Part shown: positions 1 through 7,007 of the stretch, one piece after another
How positions within the stretch are numbered: the stretch's first letter is position 1
Layout of the letters: every line of letters begins with the position of its first letter
NCBI GenBank assembly: GCA_031266115.1
Contig: JAISBQ010000140.1
Location: 1-7,707, forward strand
Length of the DNA: 7,707 nucleotides
Direction: 5' to 3'
From: Bifidobacteriaceae bacterium
GTDB taxonomy: Bacteria; Actinomycetota; Actinomycetes; Actinomycetales; WQXJ01
Translations under genes and position numbers: made by a program
Notes under the pieces: model-generated
Told to the model about the DNA's origin: nothing
Databases searched by the model: none
What the model saw: only the letters and a program-made list of their open reading frames with translations

Positions 1-971
1 AGCCACGACTGCGCCGAATACGCACCATCGGCATTCGACAAGTCCTCGGCCACGGCGATCACCGCGGTCAACACCGACGGATCCGGGGCATCGCCCGGAG
101 GGGTGGGGGTCAGTCCGGCCAGTGCCGCGGCGAGAGCCTCCAGAACGGCCGTGATCTCGGCTTGGGTCGCGTCGGCATCGTCCAGGACATCGCCGGCACT
201 GGCCAGGGCGGCCTGCAAGGCGTCCCAGGTTTCGCTGGTGTACTGACCGTCGGTGTTGGTGAGAGCATCGGCCACATCGGTCAAGGCCTGCAGTCCGGTC
301 TTGTCCGGCGGTGCCGGCGGCAGCGCGCCGCCCGCCAAGTCGGCGAGCGCGCCGACCAGCGCCGTCAGTGCCTGGTCGATGGCGCTCTGGCTCGCCTCGG
401 CGTCATCGAGCACATCCTGGGCGGCATCCAGCGCATCTGAGAAGTCGGCCCACGATTGGGTGGTGAACCGGCCGTCATCGTTGGTCAGGAGTGCGGCCTC
501 GGTGACGGCCGCCTGCAACAGCGAGGGATCGGCGGCAGGGGGTGCGGGCTCCAGGGCGGCGATTGCCACGAGCAACGCGGCGTGCGCCGCCGAGACGGCA
601 CCCACCGCCACGTCAGCCGGATCGGCATCAAGAAGGGCCTCGGCGGCTTCCAGGGCGTCGCGGACGCCCTGCGCGGTCTCCCCGGTGTACAGGCCGAGTT
701 GCGGCGCGAATGCTGCCACGGCATCCACCAGGGCGTCCAGCCCCGCCAAGGCCGCGGCGCCTGCCCGGCGAACCAGCGACGCGATCGCGCCCGTCACCGC
801 GGTGGCCGCCGCGTTGACGTCATCTTGAGTGGCGTCATCGTCGGTCATGATGGCCTCGGCCGCGCCCACCGGATCGTCCTCAAACGCTGAGGCCCACGAT
901 GACGTCGTGTAGGCGGTCGGATTGAGCGCGGCGTAGGCGGCCAAAGCCGATTCCACGGTGGTGTAGTTCAG
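1..971 (-). repeat. Tandem FIVAR-type helical repeats (at least 4.5 copies, protein level)
   Basis: From residue 1984 the protein becomes Ala/Asp/Leu-rich with repeats of about 70-75 residues. Each has the pattern L..al..A..L...YT..SW..l..AL..A..vL.d..AtQ..i..A...L..Al..L. Approximate copies are 1984-2050 (YTTSSW), 2053-2124 (degenerate, YTGETAQ), 2131-2200 (FTTQSW), 2207-2272 (YTSETW) and 2280 to the window edge (YSAQSW). Copies 3 to 5 are separated by Pro-rich linkers (PAPPAADP, PPAPPDK, TPTPPGDAPDP). This matches the FIVAR (Found In Various ARchitectures) three-helix repeat, common as a stalk at the C-terminus of Gram-positive surface glycosidases. I infer a spacer between the enzyme and a cell-wall anchor outside the window. 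Confidence 0.8.
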
Positions 972-3900
972 CGGGACCTTGAAGCCCGGATTCTCCGCAC
1001 CGTAAACCTCCAGATCGTAGATGGAATAGCCATAGTTGATGGCGCGGGTCACGCCCTGCATCCGCACGAACCGCGTGGTGACGGGGTCGAGATCGATGTA
1101 ATCCCATCCACCGTTGCCATTCGCCTCCGTGAACACATCCGTCCACTCGGCGCCATCGTAGGAGGTCTGGATCCGGTAGGCCCTGGCGTAGGCGGCCTCC
1201 CAGCGAATGGCCACCCGGTAGATGGTGTAGTACTTCGCGTCGCCGCCGCCGAGGTCCACGTCGATCCATCCGTTGTTGGCCGTGGTGCCGGCGGCCCAGC
1301 GGGTTGTGGTGTCGCCATCGACCGCGTCCTCCTTGGGGTGGGTCGATTCGCCGCCGATCGCCCGGGTCGGCTTGTTCAGCGCCACGTCGCTCGGCTCGGA
1401 GCCGTAGACCTCCATCTCATACAGCGAGTAGCCCCCGCTGCCGGCCGGCTGCGTGGCTTGCATCCGGACGTAGCGGCCCGTCGCGCCGATCAGGGCGCTC
1501 TTGGTGCCTCCCTCGGCATCGGTCGCGGTGTAGACGTCGGTCCAGTCCGTGCCATTGGTCGAGGTCTGCAGCGTGTACGCCGAGGCGTGCGATCCGGGCA
1601 CCCAGGCCAGGGCGATTTCGCGGAGCACGTACGTCTGGCCGAGATCGACCTGGACGTACGCATTGGCGTCGGAGGCCTCGGAGGTCCATGCGGTGAACGC
1701 GTCGTCGGCGTCGAACGCCTGCGCTGCGCCGTGCTGGGCATCGGTCTGGGAGGAAGCCGTGTAGGCACTTGCGGCAAGACCTGGCGCGATGTTGATCCGG
1801 GTCGGATCGGTCAGCGTCAGTTCCACGGTGACCGTCTCGCCGGCCGCGAGAGGCAGCACGCGGGCGATGTTCCCCAGCGGGGAAGACTCAGGCGCGATGT
1901 CGTCCGAGGTGATCCCCGCGATCCCGGGCCGCTTGATGAGCGTCAAGTCCTGGTCGATGGCGGACGTGAGGGTCAGCGACACCGTCCGGGCGTCGTAGTC
2001 CCAGGCCAGGTTGTTGATGGTCACCTGACCCTTGGCAAGCAGACCCTGCACCGATCCGGTACCCAGGTCGGTGGGCAGCGCCGGCAAGAGCTCCAGGGTG
2101 CCCGGCTCGGAGGAGACCAGCATCTCCATGAGGATGGTTGGCACGGAATTCGCCACGTCCGTGCAGAACACGTTGTAGCCGTTGTAGTGGGCGGTGCCCA
2201 GGGACGCGTAGTAGTAGTTGTCCCGCACAAAGCGCACCAACTTGGAGCGCACCGAGGCGGTCTGATTAAGGTTCGCGGCGACCAGGGCCCCGTGGAGCAG
2301 ACCGTGGCCCGCGTTTTCATAGGTGCCCTCGTCCTTGCGTTGGAGGAACCTCTTGGCCGCGTTGAACTCGACCAGGCTGGTCTCGGGTGTGATCTCGCCG
2401 TAAGGCCAAATCGGCATGAGACCAGAGGAGTGGCGGTGGGTGTACTGGTTGCGCTCGGCCAGATCCGGCCATGCCCACTCGGACAAGGTGCCCTCGGAGT
2501 TGACAATGTACGGCGGAAGATTGTCGAGCAATTCCCGCCACACGGGAATCTTGGCGGCATCCTCGCCCAATGTGGTAGCGGTCTCGATGAGTGTGGTCAG
2601 GGCGAACTTCGCTCCGGAGATGTCGTAGACCGAGTTGACCGTCAACGGCGGATAGGCCGCCCCGCCAGCGGGCCGGTTCTCCGGGGAAATGGATCCGGCA
2701 AAGATGTACTTGCCATTCGCGTCCTTCTCCTCCAGGAAGTCCTCGTAGAAATCGCCCATGTCCCGGATCAGCGGGTAGTACTCGTCTTCGAGGAACTGCT
2801 GGTCCCCCGTGATCTGGTAGTACTCCCAGAACGGGTACAGCAGCCAGCTCATGCCGCCGGTCACGTATTGGTACGGGTAGTCGTAGTCGATATTCGAGAT
2901 CAGGCCCTCACCGTTCGGGGTGTTCCCGCCGGTCAGCATGCCACGGGTGCCCAGCAACTTGGTGGCGTTGGTCCGGAAATCGGTCTGCCACTGATGGTTG
3001 AGCCAGAAGTACCCGGCCATCGCCTCGGGCATGTTGCCGATGTTCCCGCCCGAGATCTGCAGGTTGAGGTTCGCGTCGAGGTGGTAGTTGCCGTCCCACC
3101 CGACATCGGAATCGCCTGTCCAGTTGCCCAAGAGGTCTGGGGCCGCGTTGGCGCCAGACGAGGCGAGCAGGTGGTAGCGCCCGGCATAGAACAGCCGCTC
3201 ATACAGGGCCGGGACCATGGGGGCAGCGTTGCCCTTCTGCTCGGTGATCAGCTGTTCGGTGGTCTTGGCCTGATCTGTGGGGCTCGCGCCAAAGCTCAGG
3301 GCCACCCGGTCCATGATCTCGGAGTGAGCGTCCACGTGGCGGGCGCGCAATGTCGCGTAATCGTCGGTGACCGCGGCCAATTCGGCCTGGAGGAGTCGCT
3401 GGTTCCATTCGGACTGAGCAGGCACGCCGCCGTCATATGTGCCGTTGTATCGCTTGGTCTTGGTCAGCAGCATCACGTAGGTGGCGCCGCTCACCCGCAC
3501 GTCCTCGCCATCCATCGTCTTGGTACCGTCCGTCACGATCCGCGTGACACCCTCATAGCCGGCGTCGTACCGGCCCGTTGGGTAGGCGACGCGTAGGTTG
3601 AGGTAATCGGTGTCCGAGACGTTGGTGGGAACGTAGCCTTTGGAGATCATGTGCATCCCCGCATCGAGCCCCACGCCGAGTGTGACGTTGAACGTGGTGC
3701 CCTGTGGGGCAGAAAGGTACTGGACGGTCATGTCGTCCGGACGGGAGACGAAGGCTTCGCGCTGCCAATGGCCCTTGGTGTCGGACCAGTTCACCGACAT
3801 CACGCCGGACGAATAGTCGCTGATCCGGTAGTAGTTGGCGATCGCGCCTGTGGAGTCCACATCCATCGTCATCTCGAATCCCGGATGCTTCGATCCTTCG

Positions 3901-6900
3901 CCTCCACCGTGGTAGCCCTGGACCGAGGCGGCGAGAGTGTTGGCGGCCTGATAGTTGCCGGCAATCAGTTCGCTGCGGATGGTGGCCAGGTCCGCCTGAC
4001 TGACCGTGTTGAAAGTCCGGTGGGGATCGGCCTCGGTCCGAGCGGCGTAGAAGTCCTTGTTTCCGAAGACCACCGTCTCGGCGCGGGGATTGCCGAACAT
4101 GATGATCGACTGGCGTCCGTTGCCAGCCAGCAGGCCGTTGGCCCACTCGCCGTAATTCTGTGGATAGGTGGTGGACTTGGCGACCATGGGACCGGTCGGC
4201 GTCACGGGAGGCTCACCGGAAGATTTCGGTGCGCCCCATACCTGGAACTCGTACAGCGACAGACCCCACTGTGTCGCGGCATGGACGCCCTGCATCCGCA
4301 CGAACCGTCCTTCGACGGGAGTGGCGAACTCGATCACGTCGGTATGGTCCGCCACGGGTGTGGCGTCGGTGTGCGAATCGACGGTGGTCCACGTCGAACC
4401 GTTGGGTGAGACCTGAATCTCGTAGGCATCGGCATAGGCCGATTCCCACATCAACGTGACCTTGTCGATGCGATGCGTCCGGCCGAGGTCCACCTGAATC
4501 CACTGGGTATCCCCGCCATCGGAACCCCATCGAGTGGTGGTCAGCCCATCGAACGCCCGGCATACCCGTCGGTCGTTGACATCGCTGACGCCTTCGCCGT
4601 CATTCGATTCGCTGGACGCGCGATACGTCGAACAGTCCAGGCCCTCGGCCACGTTGACCGGTACTACTGGGACAACCGCCCTGCCCCAGACCTCGAACTC
4701 GTACAGCGAGTACCCATTCGCGGTAGCTGGTTCGACCCCTTGCATCCTCACATATTGCGTATTGCGGCGCACCGGAACCGATACTGTGCCGCCGGTGCCG
4801 CTCGCCGTGGTGTACACGGTTTGCCAGGTCTCGCCATCGTCGGAGATGTGCAACTCGTAGCCGCGGGCGTACGCGGAATGCCAGGAGAGGACCACTTTGG
4901 TGACATCGAAGACCCCGCCGAGGTTGACATCGATGAAGGCGGCATCGTCGCCGGAACTCGCGGCCCAGCGGGTCGAGGCGCTCCCATCAATGGCGAGAGC
5001 CGCCGCGCGGTTCGCCGCGGCCTCGTTCGATGCCGTCGCCGTGGTACTCGGCTTCACCGACAGGTTCGCCGCTGCTGTGGACGATGGCGCCGGTGGAGTG
5101 GCAATGGACTGGCCGGTCGGCGGCCACAGCGCGAACGAGTTGGTTCCGTCCACCGCGGTCGCGAAAGGCCCCGCCATGAGGTCGGTCTCGCCGATCGGAT
5201 TGCCGAAATAGTCCTCGGTGACATTGGCCGGGATTTCCTCGCCCACCCGTGGGATAGCCCCGACGCGGGCCTGGGTCACGGGGGTTAGACCGGTAATGCT
5301 CTCGGTGTCCAGAGTGAAGTTCAGCGTCATGGCCGTGGTGGTCGACGTGACCGAGATGTCCGACATCGCCCCGACCGCGTTGCCCTCCTTGACGTTGGTG
5401 CGGCTGTTGGAGCCCTGGGACGAATCGTTGGGCAATGTCATCCCCTGGACCAGATTGTTGAGCCACCAGAACTTCTGCACATTCTGCGTGGCGTTGTGCT
5501 CGTTCATGGTGTGCGGGTCGAACCAGTACGAGTCACGGCCCCACCCCTCCAACAGGAGGTTCCCCGAGTCGAGGAAGAGGTTATTCGCATACACGATGCC
5601 GGTCCCGTCCAGCACCCGGAGGTTGGAGTCGTTGATGAAGACGTTGTTGTCCACCAGGATCGGCCCGTGGACGGCCTCGGCGTAGTAGCCCCAGGGGGCG
5701 TTGTAGACGATGTTGCCGGTGACCCGCACGCCCTGGTTTCCCCAGTCGGTCCAGATGCCGCCGGAGTTGCCGCCGGATGAGTTCCGCACGTAGTTGCCCT
5801 TGATGAGGCCATCGTTCATGTAGTGGACCTTGATGGGAGCCGTCTCGGATCCGGAGAACTCGTTGCGGTAGTTCGTGTCCTCGATCATGTTGTACAGGAG
5901 CTGGGACTTCCATGAAAAGACACCCGCGATGCCGGACTGGCCCGATTTCGCGATGTAGTTGCCGCGGACGATGTGTTGCCCGTACAGGTCCGTGTTGCGG
6001 AAGTTGGTGCGCGCCTGGGGGTAGGGGGGATTGCCCCGGTTCGCTGCCCACAGGTCGCAGCCCAGTCCGATATCGATCCCGATGGTGCGGGCATTGATGA
6101 CGGTGTTCTCCTCAATGATCCACTTGAGGCCGCCGTAGGTGCTCACCGCGCCGGCCTGGCGCCGTTCCACGGCGTCGGGGAAGTCCGAGTATGTCCCAGC
6201 TGCATGCTTGAACGTCATTCCGCGTAGCGTGATGAATCCCAGGCCCCAGACCGAGGGGGCGAAGATCTGGCGCCGCACGTTGATCTCCGCGAGGCGATCG
6301 TTGGGGTTCTCGCCGGCGAAGTTGGCGTAGATCGTCGTCTCGGAGCCGGTCACCTCGTTGTACCAGGTGCCGCCCTCGGCCACGACTGCCTCGACGGTGC
6401 CGCGCTGGTAGTACGCGACCTCGTCGAGGTAGACATCGCCGGCCGTATAGACGGGGAAGAAGCCGTTGGACGTGAGCGGATGGCGCGTCGAATAGGGGTT
6501 GAAGTCACCGAAGTACGTGTTGGGCAGTCGCACCGACCACACATCGCCCTGATGCTTCACCCACGTGTTGATCTCCTCGGAGCCCTTGACCACGACCTCG
6601 CCGTCGCCGGCCGCGGTGTAGGTGATCCGGGTGTTCTCATCCGTTCCGCCTCGGACCGGCTGGACCAATTCGCGGTACAGCCCCGCGTGGACCAGCACGG
6701 TATCGCCCGGCTGCGCTAGCTGCGCGGCGTGGTTGATGGTCTGGTACGGTGCCGCAGACGATCCGTCGCCGGAGGCGTCGTCGCCCGTCACAGCCACATG
6801 GATCTCGTTCTCACCGTCCGCGAATGCGGCCGGTCCGGTCGATACGACGGCGCCAGCGGCAGCCACCAGCGCCGACACGCCGCATGCGATCACGCGGCGG

Positions 6901-6920
6901 GACATCAACGATAAAGACAT
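1..6920 (-). CDS. Giant secreted bifunctional glycoside hydrolase (GH120-like + GH95-like, 4 CBM32, FIVAR repeats), 3' end beyond window
   Basis: The minus-strand frame starting at ATG 6920-6918 stays open for 2306 codons without stop or frameshift and leaves the window at base 1, so the C-terminus is missing. Domain order is: signal peptide 1-34; GH120-like beta-helix about 38-605; CBM32-like 619-746 and 756-896; GH95-like about 915-1706; CBM32-like 1710-1840 and 1845-1974; FIVAR-type repeats from about 1984. The start is chosen because AAAGGAG lies 9 nt upstream; the in-frame ATG at codon 6 would be too far from it. Catalytic candidates visible are D392 and E415 (GH120) and N1284, N1286, E1414 and D1486 (GH95). 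Expected role is extracellular exo-trimming of plant polysaccharide side chains at the cell surface. The gene appears monocistronic at its 5' end, with its own promoter and palindromic operator. FIVAR tails in such proteins usually precede a wall anchor, which would lie to the left. Existence of the gene is near certain; exact substrate is inferred. Confidence 0.95.
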   Translation of the reverse strand, partial: MSLSLMSRRVIACGVSALVAAAGAVVSTGPAAFADGENEIHVAVTGDDASGDGSSAAPYQTINHAAQLAQPGDTVLVHAGLYRELVQPVRGGTDENTRITYTAAGDGEVVVKGSEEINTWVKHQGDVWSVRLPNTYFGDFNPYSTRHPLTSNGFFPVYTAGDVYLDEVAYYQRGTVEAVVAEGGTWYNEVTGSETTIYANFAGENPNDRLAEINVRRQIFAPSVWGLGFITLRGMTFKHAAGTYSDFPDAVERRQAGAVSTYGGLKWIIEENTVINARTIGIDIGLGCDLWAANRGNPPYPQARTNFRNTDLYGQHIVRGNYIAKSGQSGIAGVFSWKSQLLYNMIEDTNYRNEFSGSETAPIKVHYMNDGLIKGNYVRNSSGGNSGGIWTDWGNQGVRVTGNIVYNAPWGYYAEAVHGPILVDNNVFINDSNLRVLDGTGIVYANNLFLDSGNLLLEGWGRDSYWFDPHTMNEHNATQNVQKFWWLNNLVQGMTLPNDSSQGSNSRTNVKEGNAVGAMSDISVTSTTTAMTLNFTLDTESITGLTPVTQARVGAIPRVGEEIPANVTEDYFGNPIGETDLMAGPFATAVDGTNSFALWPPTGQSIATPPAPSSTAAANLSVKPSTTATASNEAAANRAAALAIDGSASTRWAASSGDDAAFIDVNLGGVFDVTKVVLSWHSAYARGYELHISDDGETWQTVYTTASGTGGTVSVPVRRNTQYVRMQGVEPATANGYSLYEFEVWGRAVVPVVPVNVAEGLDCSTYRASSESNDGEGVSDVNDRRVCRAFDGLTTTRWGSDGGDTQWIQVDLGRTHRIDKVTLMWESAYADAYEIQVSPNGSTWTTVDSHTDATPVADHTDVIEFATPVEGRFVRMQGVHAATQWGLSLYEFQVWGAPKSSGEPPVTPTGPMVAKSTTYPQNYGEWANGLLAGNGRQSIIMFGNPRAETVVFGNKDFYAARTEADPHRTFNTVSQADLATIRSELIAGNYQAANTLAASVQGYHGGGEGSKHPGFEMTMDVDSTGAIANYYRISDYSSGVMSVNWSDTKGHWQREAFVSRPDDMTVQYLSAPQGTTFNVTLGVGLDAGMHMISKGYVPTNVSDTDYLNLRVAYPTGRYDAGYEGVTRIVTDGTKTMDGEDVRVSGATYVMLLTKTKRYNGTYDGGVPAQSEWNQRLLQAELAAVTDDYATLRARHVDAHSEIMDRVALSFGASPTDQAKTTEQLITEQKGNAAPMVPALYERLFYAGRYHLLASSGANAAPDLLGNWTGDSDVGWDGNYHLDANLNLQISGGNIGNMPEAMAGYFWLNHQWQTDFRTNATKLLGTRGMLTGGNTPNGEGLISNIDYDYPYQYVTGGMSWLLYPFWEYYQITGDQQFLEDEYYPLIRDMGDFYEDFLEEKDANGKYIFAGSISPENRPAGGAAYPPLTVNSVYDISGAKFALTTLIETATTLGEDAAKIPVWRELLDNLPPYIVNSEGTLSEWAWPDLAERNQYTHRHSSGLMPIWPYGEITPETSLVEFNAAKRFLQRKDEGTYENAGHGLLHGALVAANLNQTASVRSKLVRFVRDNYYYASLGTAHYNGYNVFCTDVANSVPTILMEMLVSSEPGTLELLPALPTDLGTGSVQGLLAKGQVTINNLAWDYDARTVSLTLTSAIDQDLTLIKRPGIAGITSDDIAPESSPLGNIARVLPLAAGETVTVELTLTDPTRINIAPGLAASAYTASSQTDAQHGAAQAFDADDAFTAWTSEASDANAYVQVDLGQTYVLREIALAWVPGSHASAYTLQTSTNGTDWTDVYTATDAEGGTKSALIGATGRYVRMQATQPAGSGGYSLYEMEVYGSEPSDVALNKPTRAIGGESTHPKEDAVDGDTTTRWAAGTTANNGWIDVDLGGGDAKYYTIYRVAIRWEAAYARAYRIQTSYDGAEWTDVFTEANGNGGWDYIDLDPVTTRFVRMQGVTRAINYGYSIYDLEVYGAENPGFKVPLNYTTVESALAAYAALNPTAYTTSSWASAFEDDPVGAAEAIMTDDDATQDDVNAAATAVTGAIASLVRRAGAAALAGLDALVDAVAAFAPQLGLYTGETAQGVRDALEAAEALLDADPADVAVGAVSAAHAALLVAIAALEPAPPAADPSLLQAAVTEAALLTNDDGRFTTQSWADFSDALDAAQDVLDDAEASQSAIDQALTALVGALADLAGGALPPAPPDKTGLQALTDVADALTNTDGQYTSETWDALQAALASAGDVLDDADATQAEITAVLEALAAALAGLTPTPPGDAPDPSVLTAVIAVAEDLSNADGAYSAQSW
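999..1388 (-). other. CBM32 / F5/8 type C module 4
   Basis: Residues 1845-1974, starting DVALNKPTRA, a very typical F5/8 type C opening. It continues with AVDGDTTTRWAA, WIDVDLGGG, a small insertion (DAKYYTIYR) before the next strand, SYDGAEW, and the closing FVRMQGV...YGYSIYDLEVYG. It is followed by a short linker and then the FIVAR repeats. As with the other copies, the fold is clear and the ligand is not. Confidence 0.85.
1401..1793 (-). other. CBM32 / F5/8 type C module 3
   Basis: Residues 1710-1840, beginning NIAPGLAASAYTASSQ immediately after the C-terminal beta domain of the GH95-like module with almost no linker. Landmarks are AFDADDAFTAW, YVQVDLGQTY, STNGTDW and the closing YVRMQAT...GGYSLYEMEVYG. 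This is a galactose-binding-like jelly roll. It is more divergent at the closing motif (RMQAT instead of RMQGV) than the other three. Ligand unknown. Confidence 0.85.
1803..4178 (-). other. GH95-like alpha-L-fucosidase/alpha-L-galactosidase module, divergent
   Basis: Residues about 915-1706, close to the usual GH95 length of nearly 800. The N-terminal beta-sandwich signature is present as EWANGLLAGNGRQSIIMFG (compare W..ALPLGNGRLGAMVFG). In the (alpha/alpha)6 part I see LLGNW, NLNLQ with N1284 and N1286 (compare NINLQ/NINLE), ISPEN with E1414 (compare SPEN, the general acid), EWAWPD with D1486, and THRHSSGL with H1495-R1496-H1497 (compare HRHxSHL). Near the end are FCTDVANSVPTILMEML (compare FQIDGNFGGTAGIAEML) and ELLPALP at 1610-1616, then the C-terminal beta domain. 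In Bifidobacterium bifidum AfcA the equivalent machinery is Asn421, Asn423, Glu566 and Asp766, which hydrolyse alpha-1,2-L-fucosides with inversion. The NYW motif after NLNLQ is replaced by ISGG and the specificity position two before the first Asn is Asp1282, so the sugar recognised is uncertain. It may be a separate subfamily. Confidence 0.8.
4233..4655 (-). other. CBM32 / F5/8 type C module 2
   Basis: Residues 756-896, separated from module 1 by a short Val/Pro linker. It has NVA at the start, a TTRWGSDGG strand, WIQVDLGR, SPNGSTW, and the closing FVRMQGV...GLSLYEFQVWG. Two cysteines in the N-terminal part (in LDCSTYR and RVCRAFDG) are unusual among the four modules and could form a disulfide; this is an inference. 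Its closing motif is encoded by DNA that shares 23 identical bases with module 4. A Pro/Thr linker (PPVTPTG) follows and leads into the GH95-like module. Confidence 0.85.
4683..5066 (-). other. CBM32 / F5/8 type C module 1
   Basis: Residues 619-746, directly after a Pro/Ser/Thr/Ala-rich linker that follows the beta-helix. Typical landmarks are NLS at the start, AIDG at 643-646 followed by STRW, a DVNLGG strand, the DDGETW turn, and the closing pattern YVRMQGV...GYSLYEFEVWG ending at G746. This is the galactose-binding-like jelly-roll fold used by CBM32 modules to bind terminal sugars, commonly galactose, GlcNAc or related residues. The specific ligand cannot be read from the sequence. It probably tethers the enzyme to its glycan. 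Confidence 0.85.
5106..6809 (-). other. GH120-like beta-xylosidase module (right-handed beta-helix)
   Basis: Residues about 38-605. The beginning (TGDD at 45-48, then PGDTVLVHAGLYRE at 71-84, RGG at 90-92, KGSE at 112-115, LPN at 132-134, FGDFNPY at 137-143) matches, from memory, the GH120 beta-xylosidase XylC of Thermoanaerobacterium saccharolyticum. So do TTIYANF, DPN/NPN-type and EINVRR segments. In XylC the nucleophile Asp382 lies in an LWLDWEAQG stretch and the acid/base Glu405 lies in FVEVSHGP. Here D392 sits in IWTDWGNQG and E415 in YAEAVHGP, again 23 residues apart, so both catalytic residues are present. Expected reaction is release of terminal non-reducing beta-D-xylose with retention of configuration. 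The segment corresponding to the WAPPTADQ loop of XylC is replaced by unrelated sequence (roughly 244-262), so substrate preference may differ. Alternatives are another beta-helix hydrolase or lyase (for example GH141), but the catalytic pair and spacing favour GH120. Confidence 0.8.
6819..6920 (-). other. Signal peptide of the giant glycosidase (residues 1-34)
   Basis: Residues 1-34 have a basic n-region with a twin arginine (S7-R8-R9), a hydrophobic h-region from V10 to V26 rich in Ala/Val, and an A-F-A motif ending at A34 that suits signal peptidase I cleavage before D35. The SRRVIA stretch partly resembles a Tat motif, but it lacks the usual Phe-Leu-Lys part, so Sec export is at least as likely. 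C13 is not in a lipobox context. This supports secretion of all downstream modules. Confidence 0.85.
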
Positions 6921-6929
6921 GAACAACAG

Positions 6930-6936
6930 CTCCTTT
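6930..6936 (-). promoter_or_regulatory. Ribosome binding site of the giant glycosidase
   Basis: AAAGGAG on the minus strand, with 9 nt between its last base and the ATG at 6920. This strong Shine-Dalgarno sequence decides the start codon over the in-frame ATG five codons downstream. Confidence 0.85.
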
Positions 6937-6978
6937 GCTTGGTTGGGGAGTGGCGCCCGGGCAGCCCTCCACACAGCG

Positions 6979-7007
6979 AGTCTGGCAGCGTAGAACCCGG
7001 TTGTCAA
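6979..7007 (-). promoter_or_regulatory. Probable sigma70-type promoter of the giant glycosidase
   Basis: On the minus strand a perfect TTGACA (7007-7002) is followed after 17 bp by CAGACT (6984-6979), which fits the loose actinobacterial -10 pattern with A, A and T at positions 2, 4 and 6. This would place the transcript start near 6972 and leave a leader of about 50 nt. The -35 box lies inside one arm of the palindrome at 7003-7035. The -10 match is only 3 of 6, so the promoter is a prediction. Confidence 0.55.

Noticed and set aside
1338..3596. Plus-strand frame of 752 codons opposite the GH95-like module
   Set aside because: It lies antisense to a frame with clear domain signatures and follows from the codon bias of GC-rich coding DNA. 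Its translation is Gly/Val/Arg/His-rich with no recognisable domain, and it has no Shine-Dalgarno support.
5106..6809. Assignment of the beta-helix to a pectate lyase, chondroitinase-B-like or GH141 family
   Set aside because: The N-terminal landmark series and the Asp/Glu pair 23 residues apart fit GH120 XylC better than those families as far as I can recall them. Kept as a lesser alternative only.
6879..6890. Possible lipobox around C13 of the giant glycosidase
   Set aside because: The residues before C13 are V-I-A, lacking the usual L-A/S-G/A pattern, and there is no hydrophobic region ahead of the cysteine. A better type I cleavage site exists at A34.
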